Notes under the pieces: model-generated
Seen by the model: only the letters and a program-made list of their open reading frames with translations
Told to the model about the DNA's origin: nothing
Database searches by the model: none
Source of the DNA: Candidatus Woesearchaeota archaeon
GTDB lineage: Archaea > Nanobdellota > Nanobdellia > SCGC-AAA011-G17 > JAPLZO01
Assembly (NCBI GenBank): GCA_026394995.1
Contig: JAPLZO010000025.1
Coordinates: forward strand, 1-7,970
Direction: 5' to 3'
Length of the DNA: 7,970 bases
Shown: positions 1 to 5,985 of the stretch, one piece after another
Layout of the letters: each line of letters opens with the position of its first letter
Position numbering within the stretch: the stretch's first letter is position 1
Translations under genes and position numbers: made by a program

Positions 1-24
1 TAAGAATAAAAAATTAATATAAAA

Positions 25-53
25 ATGTTTTTGGACTTTTTTTTCAAAAATAT
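25..53 (+). terminator. possible T-tract terminator
   Basis: An eight-T run (37-44) sits between imperfectly complementary arms at 25-33 and 45-53, which pair at 8 of 9 positions. Archaeal terminators are mainly T-tracts in the coding strand, so this could end a plus-strand transcript entering from outside the window. The surrounding DNA is very AT-rich, so the arms could arise by chance. No coding sequence is visible in bases 1-84 on either strand. Confidence 0.2.
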
Positions 54-84
54 TTGGTTTTATTAAATTTTAATACATGTAGTG

Positions 85-198
85 TTATAAATTATATTTT
101 TTTGCATCCTGTTCATTTGTTACATCAAATATAACACCTGATTCCTTGATTTTTCCAATAAATTCAATTTCTATAAAATCGCCTTTTTTAAGAACCAT
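85..198 (-). pseudogene. N-terminal remnant of FKBP-type peptidyl-prolyl isomerase
   Basis: The minus strand reads a 37-residue protein beginning MVLKKGDFIEIEF, followed by an I-G-K-I-K-E-S-G stretch and an F-D-x-T-x-E-x-x-A-K-K stretch, then a TAA. This matches the first strand and the phenylalanine-aspartate region of archaeal FKBP/SlyD-like prolyl isomerases. Those proteins normally exceed 140 residues and carry the rest of the FKBP fold plus an inserted chaperone flap. The codons past the stop (bases 84 down to 1) do not resume the family in any frame, so the 3' part is missing rather than merely frameshifted. A TATA-like box (221-228, minus) lies about 26 bases before the ATG, so the remnant is probably still transcribed, without a leader. 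It cannot fold as an isomerase. I call it a truncated gene, although a retained small peptide is possible. Confidence 0.6.
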
Positions 199-220
199 GT
201 GGTATTATTTTTAACAAAAG

Positions 221-228
221 TATAAAAA
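221..228 (-). promoter_or_regulatory. TATA box of the FKBP remnant
   Basis: Read on the minus strand this is TTTTTATA, centred about 26 bases before the ATG at 198. That spacing matches the other leaderless genes of the window. The same octamer occurs at 5360-5367 and 7746-7753. Confidence 0.5.
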
Positions 229-267
229 AGTTTGTTTTTATATTGTAACTACTATAAAATAGAAAAA

Positions 268-275
268 TTTATATA
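268..275 (+). promoter_or_regulatory. TATA box for the gene at 298
   Basis: TTTATATA preceded by an A-run (BRE-like purines) is centred about 26 bases before the ATG at 298. Transcription would start at or next to the ATG, giving a leaderless mRNA. No Shine-Dalgarno motif is placed for this ATG, which agrees. Confidence 0.6.
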
Positions 276-297
276 GGAGTTTATTGTAAAAATAAAT

Positions 298-552
298 ATG
301 GCACAAAACTGGAGAGATTTTGTAGATCCTACTCTTAAGGATAATTTAGAAGTACAAATTAAAGAGTCACTAAGACAAAAAGATGCTTATACAAAAGCAG
401 AGCATCCAGGACAAGCTCAATTATGGTGTGCTATTGCTAGTCTTTCTAGACAAGTATTTAATTTAACTTTAAAAATAAATTATTTGGAAAGAACTCTAAA
501 AGATATAATTGAGCTTGAAGAGAAAAAAATTAAAGTTAAAAAGAAAAGGTAA
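298..552 (+). CDS. small hypothetical protein, 84 aa
   Basis: I do not recognise this protein. It is predicted soluble and mostly helical. An acidic/polar N-terminal part (residues 1-40, including A-E-H-P-G-Q-A-Q) leads into an amphipathic helix (about 44-72, with the leucines of L-T-L-K-I-N-Y-L-E-R-T-L) and a strongly basic tail (about 74-84, mostly Lys with one final Arg). There is no signal peptide, membrane segment or Cys motif. The ATG is fixed by the TATA box at 268-275, which predicts leaderless initiation. The 3' end overlaps the reading frame of the next small gene, whose coding appearance starts before its first ATG. The two may therefore be one gene split by a frameshift, or a translationally coupled pair. 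Confidence 0.75.
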   Translation: MAQNWRDFVDPTLKDNLEVQIKESLRQKDAYTKAEHPGQAQLWCAIASLSRQVFNLTLKINYLERTLKDIIELEEKKIKVKKKR

Positions 553-635
553 TTAATAAAATAATTAAAGAAATACCTTATGCTGAGAAAGCAAAAAAAT
601 TAGCAGGAAATAATTATGGAACTGCATATAAAATT
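540..635 (+). other. coding-like extension upstream of the 636 gene, no standard start
   Basis: In the frame of the gene at 636 the sequence is open from 540; the nearest upstream in-frame stop is TAA at 537-539. It has protein-like codon structure, including A-E-K-A-K-K-L-A-G-N-N-Y-G-T-A-Y-K-I, with purine-first codons typical of the neighbouring genes. It contains no ATG, GTG or TTG in frame. Entry would need an ATT or ATA start (for example 552 or 561, just after an AGGT at 547-550), or a -1 shift from the preceding gene between about 540 and 549, or it reflects an indel in the A-rich stretch there. Confidence 0.45.
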
Positions 636-839
636 ATGGAATTAGCATTAAATCAACTTCGTGCTTATATTCTAGAAAAACCAGTTAAACTTAATAAAAA
701 TGAAGCAGATGTAATTGTAAATTTAGGTAAAGAAGTAGGAGAAGCTGCTTTAGGGTTAGAACAAAGAATAATTGCTCTTACTTATGCACATCATTTTGAT
801 ATAAAAGAAAAAAAAAGAGTGATTAACTTTTTGTATTAA
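636..839 (+). CDS. small hypothetical protein, 67 aa from ATG (about 95-100 aa if extended)
   Basis: I do not recognise this protein. From the first ATG it is a helical, soluble 67-residue protein with no Cys and no membrane segment. It carries the segments N-K-N-E-A-D-V-I-V-N-L-G-K-E-V-G-E and Q-R-I-I-A-L-T-Y-A-H-H-F-D-I. The ATG at 636 is probably internal. The same frame stays open and coding-like back to 540, but holds no ATG, GTG or TTG there. No Shine-Dalgarno or TATA signal points to 636 either. The gene follows the 298 gene so closely that the two are best treated as one transcription unit. Translation may begin at a rare start codon or depend on a frameshift. Confidence 0.55.
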   Translation: MELALNQLRAYILEKPVKLNKNEADVIVNLGKEVGEAALGLEQRIIALTYAHHFDIKEKKRVINFLY

Positions 840-926
840 TTATCTAAAAAGACTAAAGATAAAGAACCTTATTTCATAAACATTAATAATATTTAATTTA
901 GAAAAATAATCAAATAAAGAGGGAAA

Positions 927-1232
927 ATGAATGGTGAAAATAACAAATTAGATTTGGAAAAAATTTTGAAAATTTCTATTCCTGCTATTGATAATTTTAT
1001 AGAAGCAAAAAAGAGGGTAATAAATGATTTAAAGATAATGAAAGATGATTATCATCCATATTCAAATGGAATTTCTACAATTGAAGATAACATTAAAAAT
1101 AATGAAGAACAATTGAATGAATCTATAAAATTGAAAGATTATTATAATTCTCTATTAAAAGCCTTGTATGATAAAAAAGATATTCAATTGTCTAAAAAAG
1201 ATGGAAAATTTGTATTTGAAATTGCTGAATAA
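927..1232 (+). CDS. hypothetical helical/coiled-coil protein, 101 aa
   Basis: No family is recognised. The protein is acidic and Lys/Glu/Asn-rich. Two long charged helices (roughly residues 8-40 and 50-85) are separated by a turn near H-P-Y-S-N-G (about 43-48), so a short antiparallel coiled coil is likely. The C-terminus returns to a short strand-like stretch (K-F-V-F-E-I-A). There is no signal peptide, membrane segment, Cys or catalytic motif. A purine-rich AGAGGG (918-923) stands just before the ATG and may act as a weak ribosome binding site. This gene therefore seems to have a leader, unlike most neighbours. Its upstream gap (840-926) shows only AT-rich DNA. It ends 44 bases before aIF5A, which has its own promoter. 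Confidence 0.7.
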   Translation: MNGENNKLDLEKILKISIPAIDNFIEAKKRVINDLKIMKDDYHPYSNGISTIEDNIKNNEEQLNESIKLKDYYNSLLKALYDKKDIQLSKKDGKFVFEIAE

Positions 1233-1246
1233 AATTTTTCCAAAAG

Positions 1247-1254
1247 TTTTATAA
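1247..1254 (+). promoter_or_regulatory. TATA box of the aIF5A-L40e-S2P operon
   Basis: The core TTTATAA is centred about 26 bases before the aIF5A ATG at 1277, predicting a leaderless transcript that then runs through L40e and the site-2 protease. Confidence 0.6.
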
Positions 1255-1276
1255 GTCTACTTCTTTTAAATTTTTT

Positions 1277-1669
1277 ATGGGTGAAACAAAATTAGTTAAT
1301 GCTGGTAGTTTAAAGCCAGGTAATTATGTAATTATGGGTGGAGTAGCTTGTATTGTTAAAAGCATTCAGACTTCTAAACCAGGTAAACATGGAAGCACTA
1401 AGTGTAGAATAGAAGCTGTTGGTATTGTTGATGGAAATAAAAAAATTGAAATTCACCCAAGTCATGAAAGTATGAGTGTTCCTATAATAGGAAAGAAAAA
1501 TGCACAGGTATTAGCTGTAAAAGGTGATTATGTAAATGTTATGGATATGGAAACTTATGAAACTTTTGATTTAAAAATTCCAGAAGAATTTAAAGGACAA
1601 ATTGCAGAAGGCGCACAAATTATGTATTGGGTAATCATGGATGATAAAGTTATAAAACAGGTTAAATAA
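1277..1669 (+). CDS. eif5a: translation initiation factor aIF5A
   Basis: This is archaeal initiation factor 5A, the homologue of bacterial EF-P. It binds the ribosome and helps peptide-bond formation at difficult sequences. The 130-residue length is normal. The N-terminal SH3-like barrel carries the diagnostic loop S-K-P-G-K-H-G-S-T-K (residues 33-42), with Lys37 as the expected deoxyhypusine/hypusine site. The C-terminal OB-fold domain runs from about residue 72, through L-A-V-K-G-D-Y-V-N-V-M-D and P-E-E-F-K-G-Q. The ATG is set by the TATA box about 26 bases upstream. It is the first gene of an operon with L40e (one base after its stop) and a site-2 protease. The modifying enzyme, deoxyhypusine synthase, is not in this window. 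Confidence 0.97.
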   Translation: MGETKLVNAGSLKPGNYVIMGGVACIVKSIQTSKPGKHGSTKCRIEAVGIVDGNKKIEIHPSHESMSVPIIGKKNAQVLAVKGDYVNVMDMETYETFDLKIPEEFKGQIAEGAQIMYWVIMDDKVIKQVK

Positions 1670-1670
1670 A

Positions 1671-1847
1671 ATGGTAAAATTTCCAGAAGCTACAGCAAGA
1701 ATGTTTCATGGTGTATTTGTTTGTAGAAAATGTAAGACTAAAATAAGAACTTCTATGACTAAAGTATTACAGAAAAAAGTCAGTTGTAGAAAATGTAGTG
1801 GTAAAGCCTTTAGAATTATTAAAAAGAGTACTGGTAAGGTGAAATGA
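1671..1847 (+). CDS. rpl40e: 50S ribosomal protein L40e
   Basis: This 58-residue zinc-ribbon protein of the large ribosomal subunit begins M-V-K-F-P-E-A-T-A-R, the usual archaeal L40e opening (F-P-E-A-x-A-R). It has two knuckles, C18-x2-C21 and C39-x2-C42, in the contexts C-R-K-C-K and C-R-K-C-S, and a basic C-terminus. The 17-residue spacer between the knuckles is longer than in the compact archaeal forms I know, though the flanks fit the family well. It starts one base after the aIF5A stop and its own stop overlaps the protease start in an ATGA (1844-1847). It is therefore an operon member, probably translated by coupling. It is short enough to be missed by length-filtered gene calling. Confidence 0.87.
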   Translation: MVKFPEATARMFHGVFVCRKCKTKIRTSMTKVLQKKVSCRKCSGKAFRIIKKSTGKVK

Positions 1848-3031
1848 ACCTAGATTTAATTTTCATAATTCTATTTTATGGTTTAATATTCTTATATTTT
1901 ATAACACATAGAAAAGATTTTGAAGTTCAAAGCAAAATTTTTGCATTGTATAGAACTAAATTAGGATTAAAATTAATGGATTCTATTTCTAGGTTTAAAC
2001 CAAGATTTTTAAAAGTAGTGGGTTATATTGCTGTTTTTACAGGATTTTCAGGTATGATAGTTATGCTTTATTTTTTATTTAAAGGTGCTATTGATATGAT
2101 TATAAAACCTGGTGGAATACCAACTATTGCTCCTGTGTTGCCTGGTGTACATATTCCTGGATTACCAACATTATCATTTTGGCATTGGATAATTGCAATT
2201 TTTATTGTTGCGGCTGTACATGAATTTTCACATGGTGTAATAGCAAGACTTTATAATATTAAAATTACCAGTAGCGGATTTGCTTTTTTAGGACCAATAT
2301 TAGGAGCTTTTGTAGAACCTGATGAAAAAAGTTTGAAAAAGAAAAATAATAAGGCTCAATTAAGTGTTTTTTCTGCTGGTCCTTTTGCAAATGTAATTTT
2401 AGGTTTATTATTTTTATTAATATTTAGTTTTGTTTTTACTCCTATACAGAATTATGTTTTTGAACCTAATGGTATTATTGTAAACCAAGTTGAATCAAAT
2501 TATCCTGCTTCTTCAGCTGGGATAAAAGCACCATTTACAATTTATAAGATAAATAATGATACAATAAAAGATGCACAAGGTTTTTTAAATTCTGTTAAAG
2601 ATATTAAACCAGGACAAAAATTAACTATAGAGACTAATAAAGGTATTTTTAATATTATTACAACTAAAGATCCTCAAAATGCTACAAGAGGTTTTATTGG
2701 CATAAGTGATTTTGCATTGAATACACAAATAAAAGATACTGTTAAAACAAAATATGGTGATATATCAGGTGTTATTAAATGGTTTAGTCTACTTCTATTT
2801 TGGTTAGTTGTTATTAATTTAGGTGTTGGTTTATTCAATTTATTACCATTAGGACCTTTAGATGGTGGAAGAATGTTTCAAGTATTTTCTGGTATTTTAT
2901 TTAAGAATAAAAATAAAGCTAATAGATTTTTTGTTTTGATATCATGGTTAGGTATTTTATTAATATTAATTAATTTATGGCCTTATATTTCTAAATTGTT
3001 AATGTTTTTTATAAAACCATTTTTAGGTTAA
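1844..3031 (+). CDS. site-2 protease family (M50) intramembrane zinc metalloprotease
   Basis: This is a membrane-embedded zinc protease of the S2P/RseP family, which cuts membrane-anchored substrates within the bilayer. The zinc motif HEFSH lies at 126-130 (His126, Glu127, His130) in a hydrophobic helix. The second family motif, N-L-L-P-L-G-P-L-D-G-G (332-342), supplies Asp340 as the third ligand. Hydrophobic segments are seen near 3-21, 57-80, 110-130, 172-198, 311-333 and 362-388. A PDZ-like domain (about 208-275) sits between the two catalytic halves. The conserved S-A-G-P-F-A-N (177-183) marks the helix after the catalytic one. The length of 395 is normal. The start overlaps the L40e stop (ATGA), with GGTGA just before it, closer than an ideal Shine-Dalgarno spacing. 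The substrate is unknown. Confidence 0.93.
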   Translation: MNLDLIFIILFYGLIFLYFITHRKDFEVQSKIFALYRTKLGLKLMDSISRFKPRFLKVVGYIAVFTGFSGMIVMLYFLFKGAIDMIIKPGGIPTIAPVLPGVHIPGLPTLSFWHWIIAIFIVAAVHEFSHGVIARLYNIKITSSGFAFLGPILGAFVEPDEKSLKKKNNKAQLSVFSAGPFANVILGLLFLLIFSFVFTPIQNYVFEPNGIIVNQVESNYPASSAGIKAPFTIYKINNDTIKDAQGFLNSVKDIKPGQKLTIETNKGIFNIITTKDPQNATRGFIGISDFALNTQIKDTVKTKYGDISGVIKWFSLLLFWLVVINLGVGLFNLLPLGPLDGGRMFQVFSGILFKNKNKANRFFVLISWLGILLILINLWPYISKLLMFFIKPFLG

Positions 3032-3032
3032 A

Positions 3033-3042
3033 TTTTTAAATA
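3033..3042 (+). promoter_or_regulatory. TATA-like box for the TatD-taw1 pair
   Basis: TTTTTAAATA is centred about 25 bases before the ATG at 3062 in the 30-base gap after the protease. It fits the leaderless pattern but is a weaker match than the other boxes. Confidence 0.4.
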
Positions 3043-3061
3043 GAACTAATTTTGTATTTTT

Positions 3062-3847
3062 ATGTTAGTTGATGTTCACTGTCATTTAGAGCATGAATGG
3101 TTAAAACCTAATTTAGATAAAATTATAAAAAAATGTAGAGAGAATCAAGTAATAGCCATAACAAGTGGTGTAAATCCCGGAACTAACCGAGAAGCTTTAG
3201 AGATTGCTAAAAAATATCCTGATGTTGTTAAAGTCTCTTTAGGTTTATATCCAATAGATGCACTAGAAGCTGAGATAAATACGGGTGAATTTCCTAGAAT
3301 ATTAGAAAAATTTAACATTGATGACGAACTAAAATTTATTGAAAGTAAAAAAGATGAAATTGTTGCAATTGGTGAAGTTGGTGTTGATTTTCATTGGACT
3401 CAAGATAGAAAAGAAGAGCAATTAAAAACTTTTGAAAAAGTAATACAATTAGCACAGAGAATAAATAAACCATTAGTTGTGCATTCGAGAAAAGGTGAAA
3501 AAGAAGCTGTTGAGCTTTTAGAAAGTTTTAATGTTAAAAAAGTTGTAATGCATTGTTTTAATGGGAATTTTAAACTGGTTAAAAGAATTGAGGATAATGG
3601 TTGGTATTTGTCAATACCACCAATTATAATAAGAAATCTACATTTTCAAGGCGTTGTGAATTTGGTTAGTATAAATAATTTATTGACTGAAACTGATAGT
3701 CCATATTTAGCACCACCACCATTAAAAATTAATGAACCATGTAATGTTATAAAAACTATTGAGAAAATTGCTGAATTGAAAAATATGAATATTGAAGAAG
3801 TAAAGAAAAATATTTATATGAATTATCAAAATTTATTTTTAAAATGA
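3062..3847 (+). CDS. TatD-family metal-dependent hydrolase (DNase-like)
   Basis: This belongs to the TatD branch of the amidohydrolase superfamily, metal-dependent phosphoesterases for which 3'-5' exonuclease activity has been reported in several members. The expected metal ligands are visible on a TIM-barrel pattern: H6-x-H8 (D-V-H-C-H), Glu105 in G-E-V-G-V-D, His141 in V-V-H-S-R, His164 in V-M-H-C-F-N-G and Asp212 in E-T-D-S-P. The length of 261 residues is full. The C-terminus (I-x-x-N-Y-x-N-L-F) is also typical. The ATG is supported by the TATA-like box upstream. The stop overlaps the taw1 start in an ATGA (3844-3847), so the two genes are cotranscribed and probably translationally coupled. 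The biological substrate is not known from sequence. Confidence 0.93.
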   Translation: MLVDVHCHLEHEWLKPNLDKIIKKCRENQVIAITSGVNPGTNREALEIAKKYPDVVKVSLGLYPIDALEAEINTGEFPRILEKFNIDDELKFIESKKDEIVAIGEVGVDFHWTQDRKEEQLKTFEKVIQLAQRINKPLVVHSRKGEKEAVELLESFNVKKVVMHCFNGNFKLVKRIEDNGWYLSIPPIIIRNLHFQGVVNLVSINNLLTETDSPYLAPPPLKINEPCNVIKTIEKIAELKNMNIEEVKKNIYMNYQNLFLK

Positions 3848-4779
3848 TTCCAGAAAAATTAAAAGGAAATTTGGAAAAACAAGGTTATAGAATCGTTGGT
3901 AATCATTCAGCTATTAAAGTTTGTTTGTGGTGTAAAAAATCATTAAGAGATGAAGATACTTGTTATAAAAATAAATTCTATGGAATAAAAAGTTGGCAGT
4001 GTGTTCAAATGAGTCCTGCTTTTTTAAATTGTTTACATAGATGTCAATTTTGTTGGAGAGATTTAGAGTATACTTTACCTAAGGATGTTGAAAATCCTGA
4101 TAATCCTAAAGAGATTATAGATAAATCTATAGAAGAACATAAAATCATTTTACAAGGTTTTAGAGCTAACAAAATATTAAACAAGAAAAAATTTGAAGAA
4201 GCTATGAAACCAAAACATTTTGCTATTTCTTTAAGTGGGGATGCAACAATGTATCCATTATTACCAGAATTTATCAAATAATTAGATTCAAGAAAAATTA
4301 CTAGTTTTTTAGTTACAAATGGTTTAAAGCCAGGAATGTTGTTAAAATTAATTAAACAGCAACCAACACAATTGTATATAACATTACCAGCTTATAATGA
4401 AAAAGTGTACAAAAAAGTTTGTAATCCATTAATGGAAAGTGGTTGGTGGCAGCTACAAAAATCTTTAAGATTATTAAAACATTTTAATAGGGGAACTATT
4501 AGATTAACATTATATAAGGGTATTAATATGGAAAATGCTAAAGAATATTCTAAATTGTTAAAAAATATTGGTTTTAAATTTTTAGAAGTTAAGGCTGCTT
4601 TTCCTGTTGGTTATGCAAGGCATAGATTAAAATATGAAGATATGCCTAAACATGATGAGATTAAAAATTTTGCTAAAGAAATTAAAGAGAATTTAGATTT
4701 GGAGTTTATTGATGAGAAAAAAGAATCAAGAGTTGTGCTATTAGCTAAAGATAACAAGAGTATTACTTTAGATTTATAA
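3844..4779 (+). pseudogene. taw1: 4-demethylwyosine synthase Taw1 (TYW1), interrupted by an in-frame TAA
   Basis: Taw1 is a radical-SAM enzyme that converts N1-methylguanosine-37 of tRNA-Phe to 4-demethylwyosine using pyruvate. The SAM-cluster motif is C63-x3-C67-x2-C70 (C-L-H-R-C-Q-F-C). Cys27, Cys40 and Cys53, spaced 13 and 13, match the second 4Fe-4S cluster described for archaeal TYW1. After A-I-S-L-S-G-D-A-T the frame meets TAA at 4279-4281 (codon 146). It then continues without any shift through F-L-V-T-N-G, P-T-Q-L-Y-I, a K-V-C-N-P-L segment and F-P-V-G-Y-A-R-H-R-L to a natural end. Counted through, the gene is 312 codons, a normal size. The family usually has an acidic residue near the stop position, so one GAA-to-TAA change would explain it. 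As read, only 145 residues are made; a fragment from ATG 4336 would lack both clusters. The cause could be a recent nonsense mutation, a sequencing error or readthrough. The 3' end overlaps the convergent phosphoesterase gene by 17 bases. Confidence 0.85.
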
Positions 4780-5338
4780 TTTTACCATAAGGACCTGGAT
4801 TTATTATTAAAGTATTATTTATTCTATCACGTTTTGCTTCATTTTCATGTAAATGACCACAGAAATGTAGTATTGGTTTTTGTTTTTCTATAAACTTTCT
4901 TATTGATAGAGAGCCAACATGATCATGATCTAAAGAATCTAGTTTTGTTTTATATGGGACTGCATGAGATATAAAAATTAGTTTTTTATTAAATTTTATA
5001 TTGATCTTATCTAACTTTTCATCTTTTTGAGAAAAACCTCCACCACCCCAACCAAAAAATTCGTAGTTATCTATATCATATCTTTTATTATGAAGATTAG
5101 TTACATAATCATAAATTTTTGAGTAATTTTCAATATCTTCATTGGTTTCATGATTACCATGAATTATTAACAAAGGTTTATTTAATTTTTTTAAAAATAA
5201 AAATATTTTATTTAAATTTTTACCAAAATTAGAGATATCACCACAACAGATTAATAAATCTGCTTTTTGTGATTTTTTAGCTATTTTCTTTAAAATAGTA
5301 AATACACCATGTGCATCTGTAAAAACTAGGATTTTCAT
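4763..5338 (-). CDS. calcineurin-like metallophosphoesterase
   Basis: This 191-residue dinuclear-metal phosphoesterase has the full motif set: D8-x-H10 (T-D-A-H-G), G33-D34, G61-N62-H63-E64, His125 in I-S-H-A-V-P and G161-H162-L163-H164 in C-G-H-L-H-E. The C-terminal N-P-G-P is also typical. There is no signal peptide, so it is cytoplasmic. The size resembles small archaeal members related to YfcE/MJ0936-type phosphodiesterases, but the substrate cannot be read from sequence. A glycine-rich G-W-G-G-G-G-F loop (96-102) is notable and is found in some family members. The ATG is supported by a TATA element about 25 bases upstream (5360-5367). That element also lies at promoter distance from the divergent DUF460 gene. 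The 3' end overlaps taw1 tail-to-tail by 17 bases. Confidence 0.92.
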   Translation of the reverse strand: MKILVFTDAHGVFTILKKIAKKSQKADLLICCGDISNFGKNLNKIFLFLKKLNKPLLIIHGNHETNEDIENYSKIYDYVTNLHNKRYDIDNYEFFGWGGGGFSQKDEKLDKINIKFNKKLIFISHAVPYKTKLDSLDHDHVGSLSIRKFIEKQKPILHFCGHLHENEAKRDRINNTLIINPGPYGKIINLK

Positions 5339-5359
5339 ATGGATTTAAGATTAAAAAAG

Positions 5360-5367
5360 TTTTTATA
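5360..5367. promoter_or_regulatory. shared bidirectional TATA element
   Basis: Plus strand TTTTTATA reads TATAAAAA on the minus strand. Its centre lies about 25 bases from the phosphoesterase ATG (5338) and about 29 from the DUF460 TTG (5393), both within the archaeal TATA-to-start distance for leaderless transcripts. No other good TATA box is seen at the right distance for either gene in the 54-base gap. Confidence 0.5.
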
Positions 5368-5392
5368 GTTTTTTGTTTATACTAGTATTAAA

Positions 5393-5878
5393 TTGAATAA
5401 AGATTTATTAATAGTTGGTATTGATCCTGGAACTACTATAGGATATGCTATTTTAGACTTGAAAGGTAATATTAAAAAAATAAAAAGTAAAAAAGGTTTG
5501 ACATTAAGTTCTTTGATTTTTGAAATAATTAAAGAAGGTAAAATCTTAGTAGTAGGATGTGATGTTAATCCTGTACCTAGCTTTGTTAAGGAATTTTGTA
5601 GAAGAACTGGAGCTAAAGTGATACATCCAGATCAAGACTTACTAGTTAAGGAAAAGAGAAAATTAGCTAGAGATTTAACTAGCAATAGACATGAAAGAGA
5701 TGCATATGTAAGTGCTTTGTTAGCTTATAAAAAAGTAAGACCTTTATTAGATAAAGTTGATTTATTTGTTAAAAGAGAAAATAAAGAAGAATATTTAGAT
5801 CTTATAAAAGAAAGAATTTTGAAAGAAAAAAGTAATAATATTAATGATGCTTTGATTTCTATAAAAGAAAAAAATTAA
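5393..5878 (+). CDS. short DUF460-family protein with RuvC/RNase H-like fold
   Basis: The start V-G-I-D-P-G-T-T-I-G-Y-A (residues 8-19), followed by V-G-C-D-V-N-P-V-P (53-61) and N-R-H-E-R-D-A (98-104), is the signature of the archaeal DUF460 family (COG2433). That family is predicted to hold a RuvC/RNase H-like nuclease domain; candidate acidic residues are Asp11, Asp57 and Glu101/Asp103. Many euryarchaeal members exceed 600 residues with a long coiled-coil and C-terminal part. This one has 161, essentially the nuclease-like domain plus a Lys/Glu-rich helical tail. It is in frame throughout with a clean stop, so it looks like a natural short form. The TTG start is chosen because it immediately precedes the conserved strand and lies at leaderless distance from the TATA at 5360-5367. 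It converges on a minus-strand micro-gene, sharing a TTAA at 5875-5878. Its cellular role is not known. Confidence 0.85.
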   Translation: MNKDLLIVGIDPGTTIGYAILDLKGNIKKIKSKKGLTLSSLIFEIIKEGKILVVGCDVNPVPSFVKEFCRRTGAKVIHPDQDLLVKEKRKLARDLTSNRHERDAYVSALLAYKKVRPLLDKVDLFVKRENKEEYLDLIKERILKEKSNNINDALISIKEKN

Positions 5879-5985
5879 CTTGCTAGATAACCTAGCATAA
5901 AACCTTCTTCTTCTGCGGAAATTTCATCATCTTCTAAAGCTTCTTCAATGTAATCTTGTTCGTAGATATCTTTATCGCACTTCAT
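5875..5985 (-). CDS. tiny acidic hypothetical protein, 36 aa
   Basis: The minus strand encodes MKCDKDIYEQDYIEEALEDD followed by E-I-S-A-E-E-E-G-F-M-L-G-Y-L-A-S and TAA. It is strongly acidic and predicted helical, with one Cys at position 3. The E-D-D-E-I-S-x-E-E-E-G-F-M-x-G-Y pattern resembles short archaeal hypothetical proteins as far as I recall, but no function is known to me. Translation is well supported: GGTGATG (5990-5996, minus) lies four bases before the ATG, the classic archaeal Shine-Dalgarno core. The start overlaps the stop of the preceding micro-gene in an ATGA, so the two form a coupled pair. The stop codon lies within a TTAA that is also the stop of DUF460 on the other strand. 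Confidence 0.7.
   Translation of the reverse strand: MKCDKDIYEQDYIEEALEDDEISAEEEGFMLGYLAS

Noticed and set aside
580..602. ATG at 580 as the start of the second small gene
   Set aside because: It is in a different frame and meets TAG after seven codons.
4044..4277. A 77-codon minus-strand open frame inside taw1
   Set aside because: It lies entirely antisense to the conserved radical-SAM region of taw1, has no promoter or ribosome binding site and shows no family signature.
4279..4281. Reassignment of TAA to a sense codon
   Set aside because: Several intact genes in the window end at TAA at the expected family length, so TAA works as a stop here.
4336..4779. A separate gene starting at ATG 4336
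   Set aside because: The sequence before it, from 4282, is in frame and already Taw1-like (F-L-V-T-N-G), so 4336 is an internal methionine of the interrupted taw1, not a new start.
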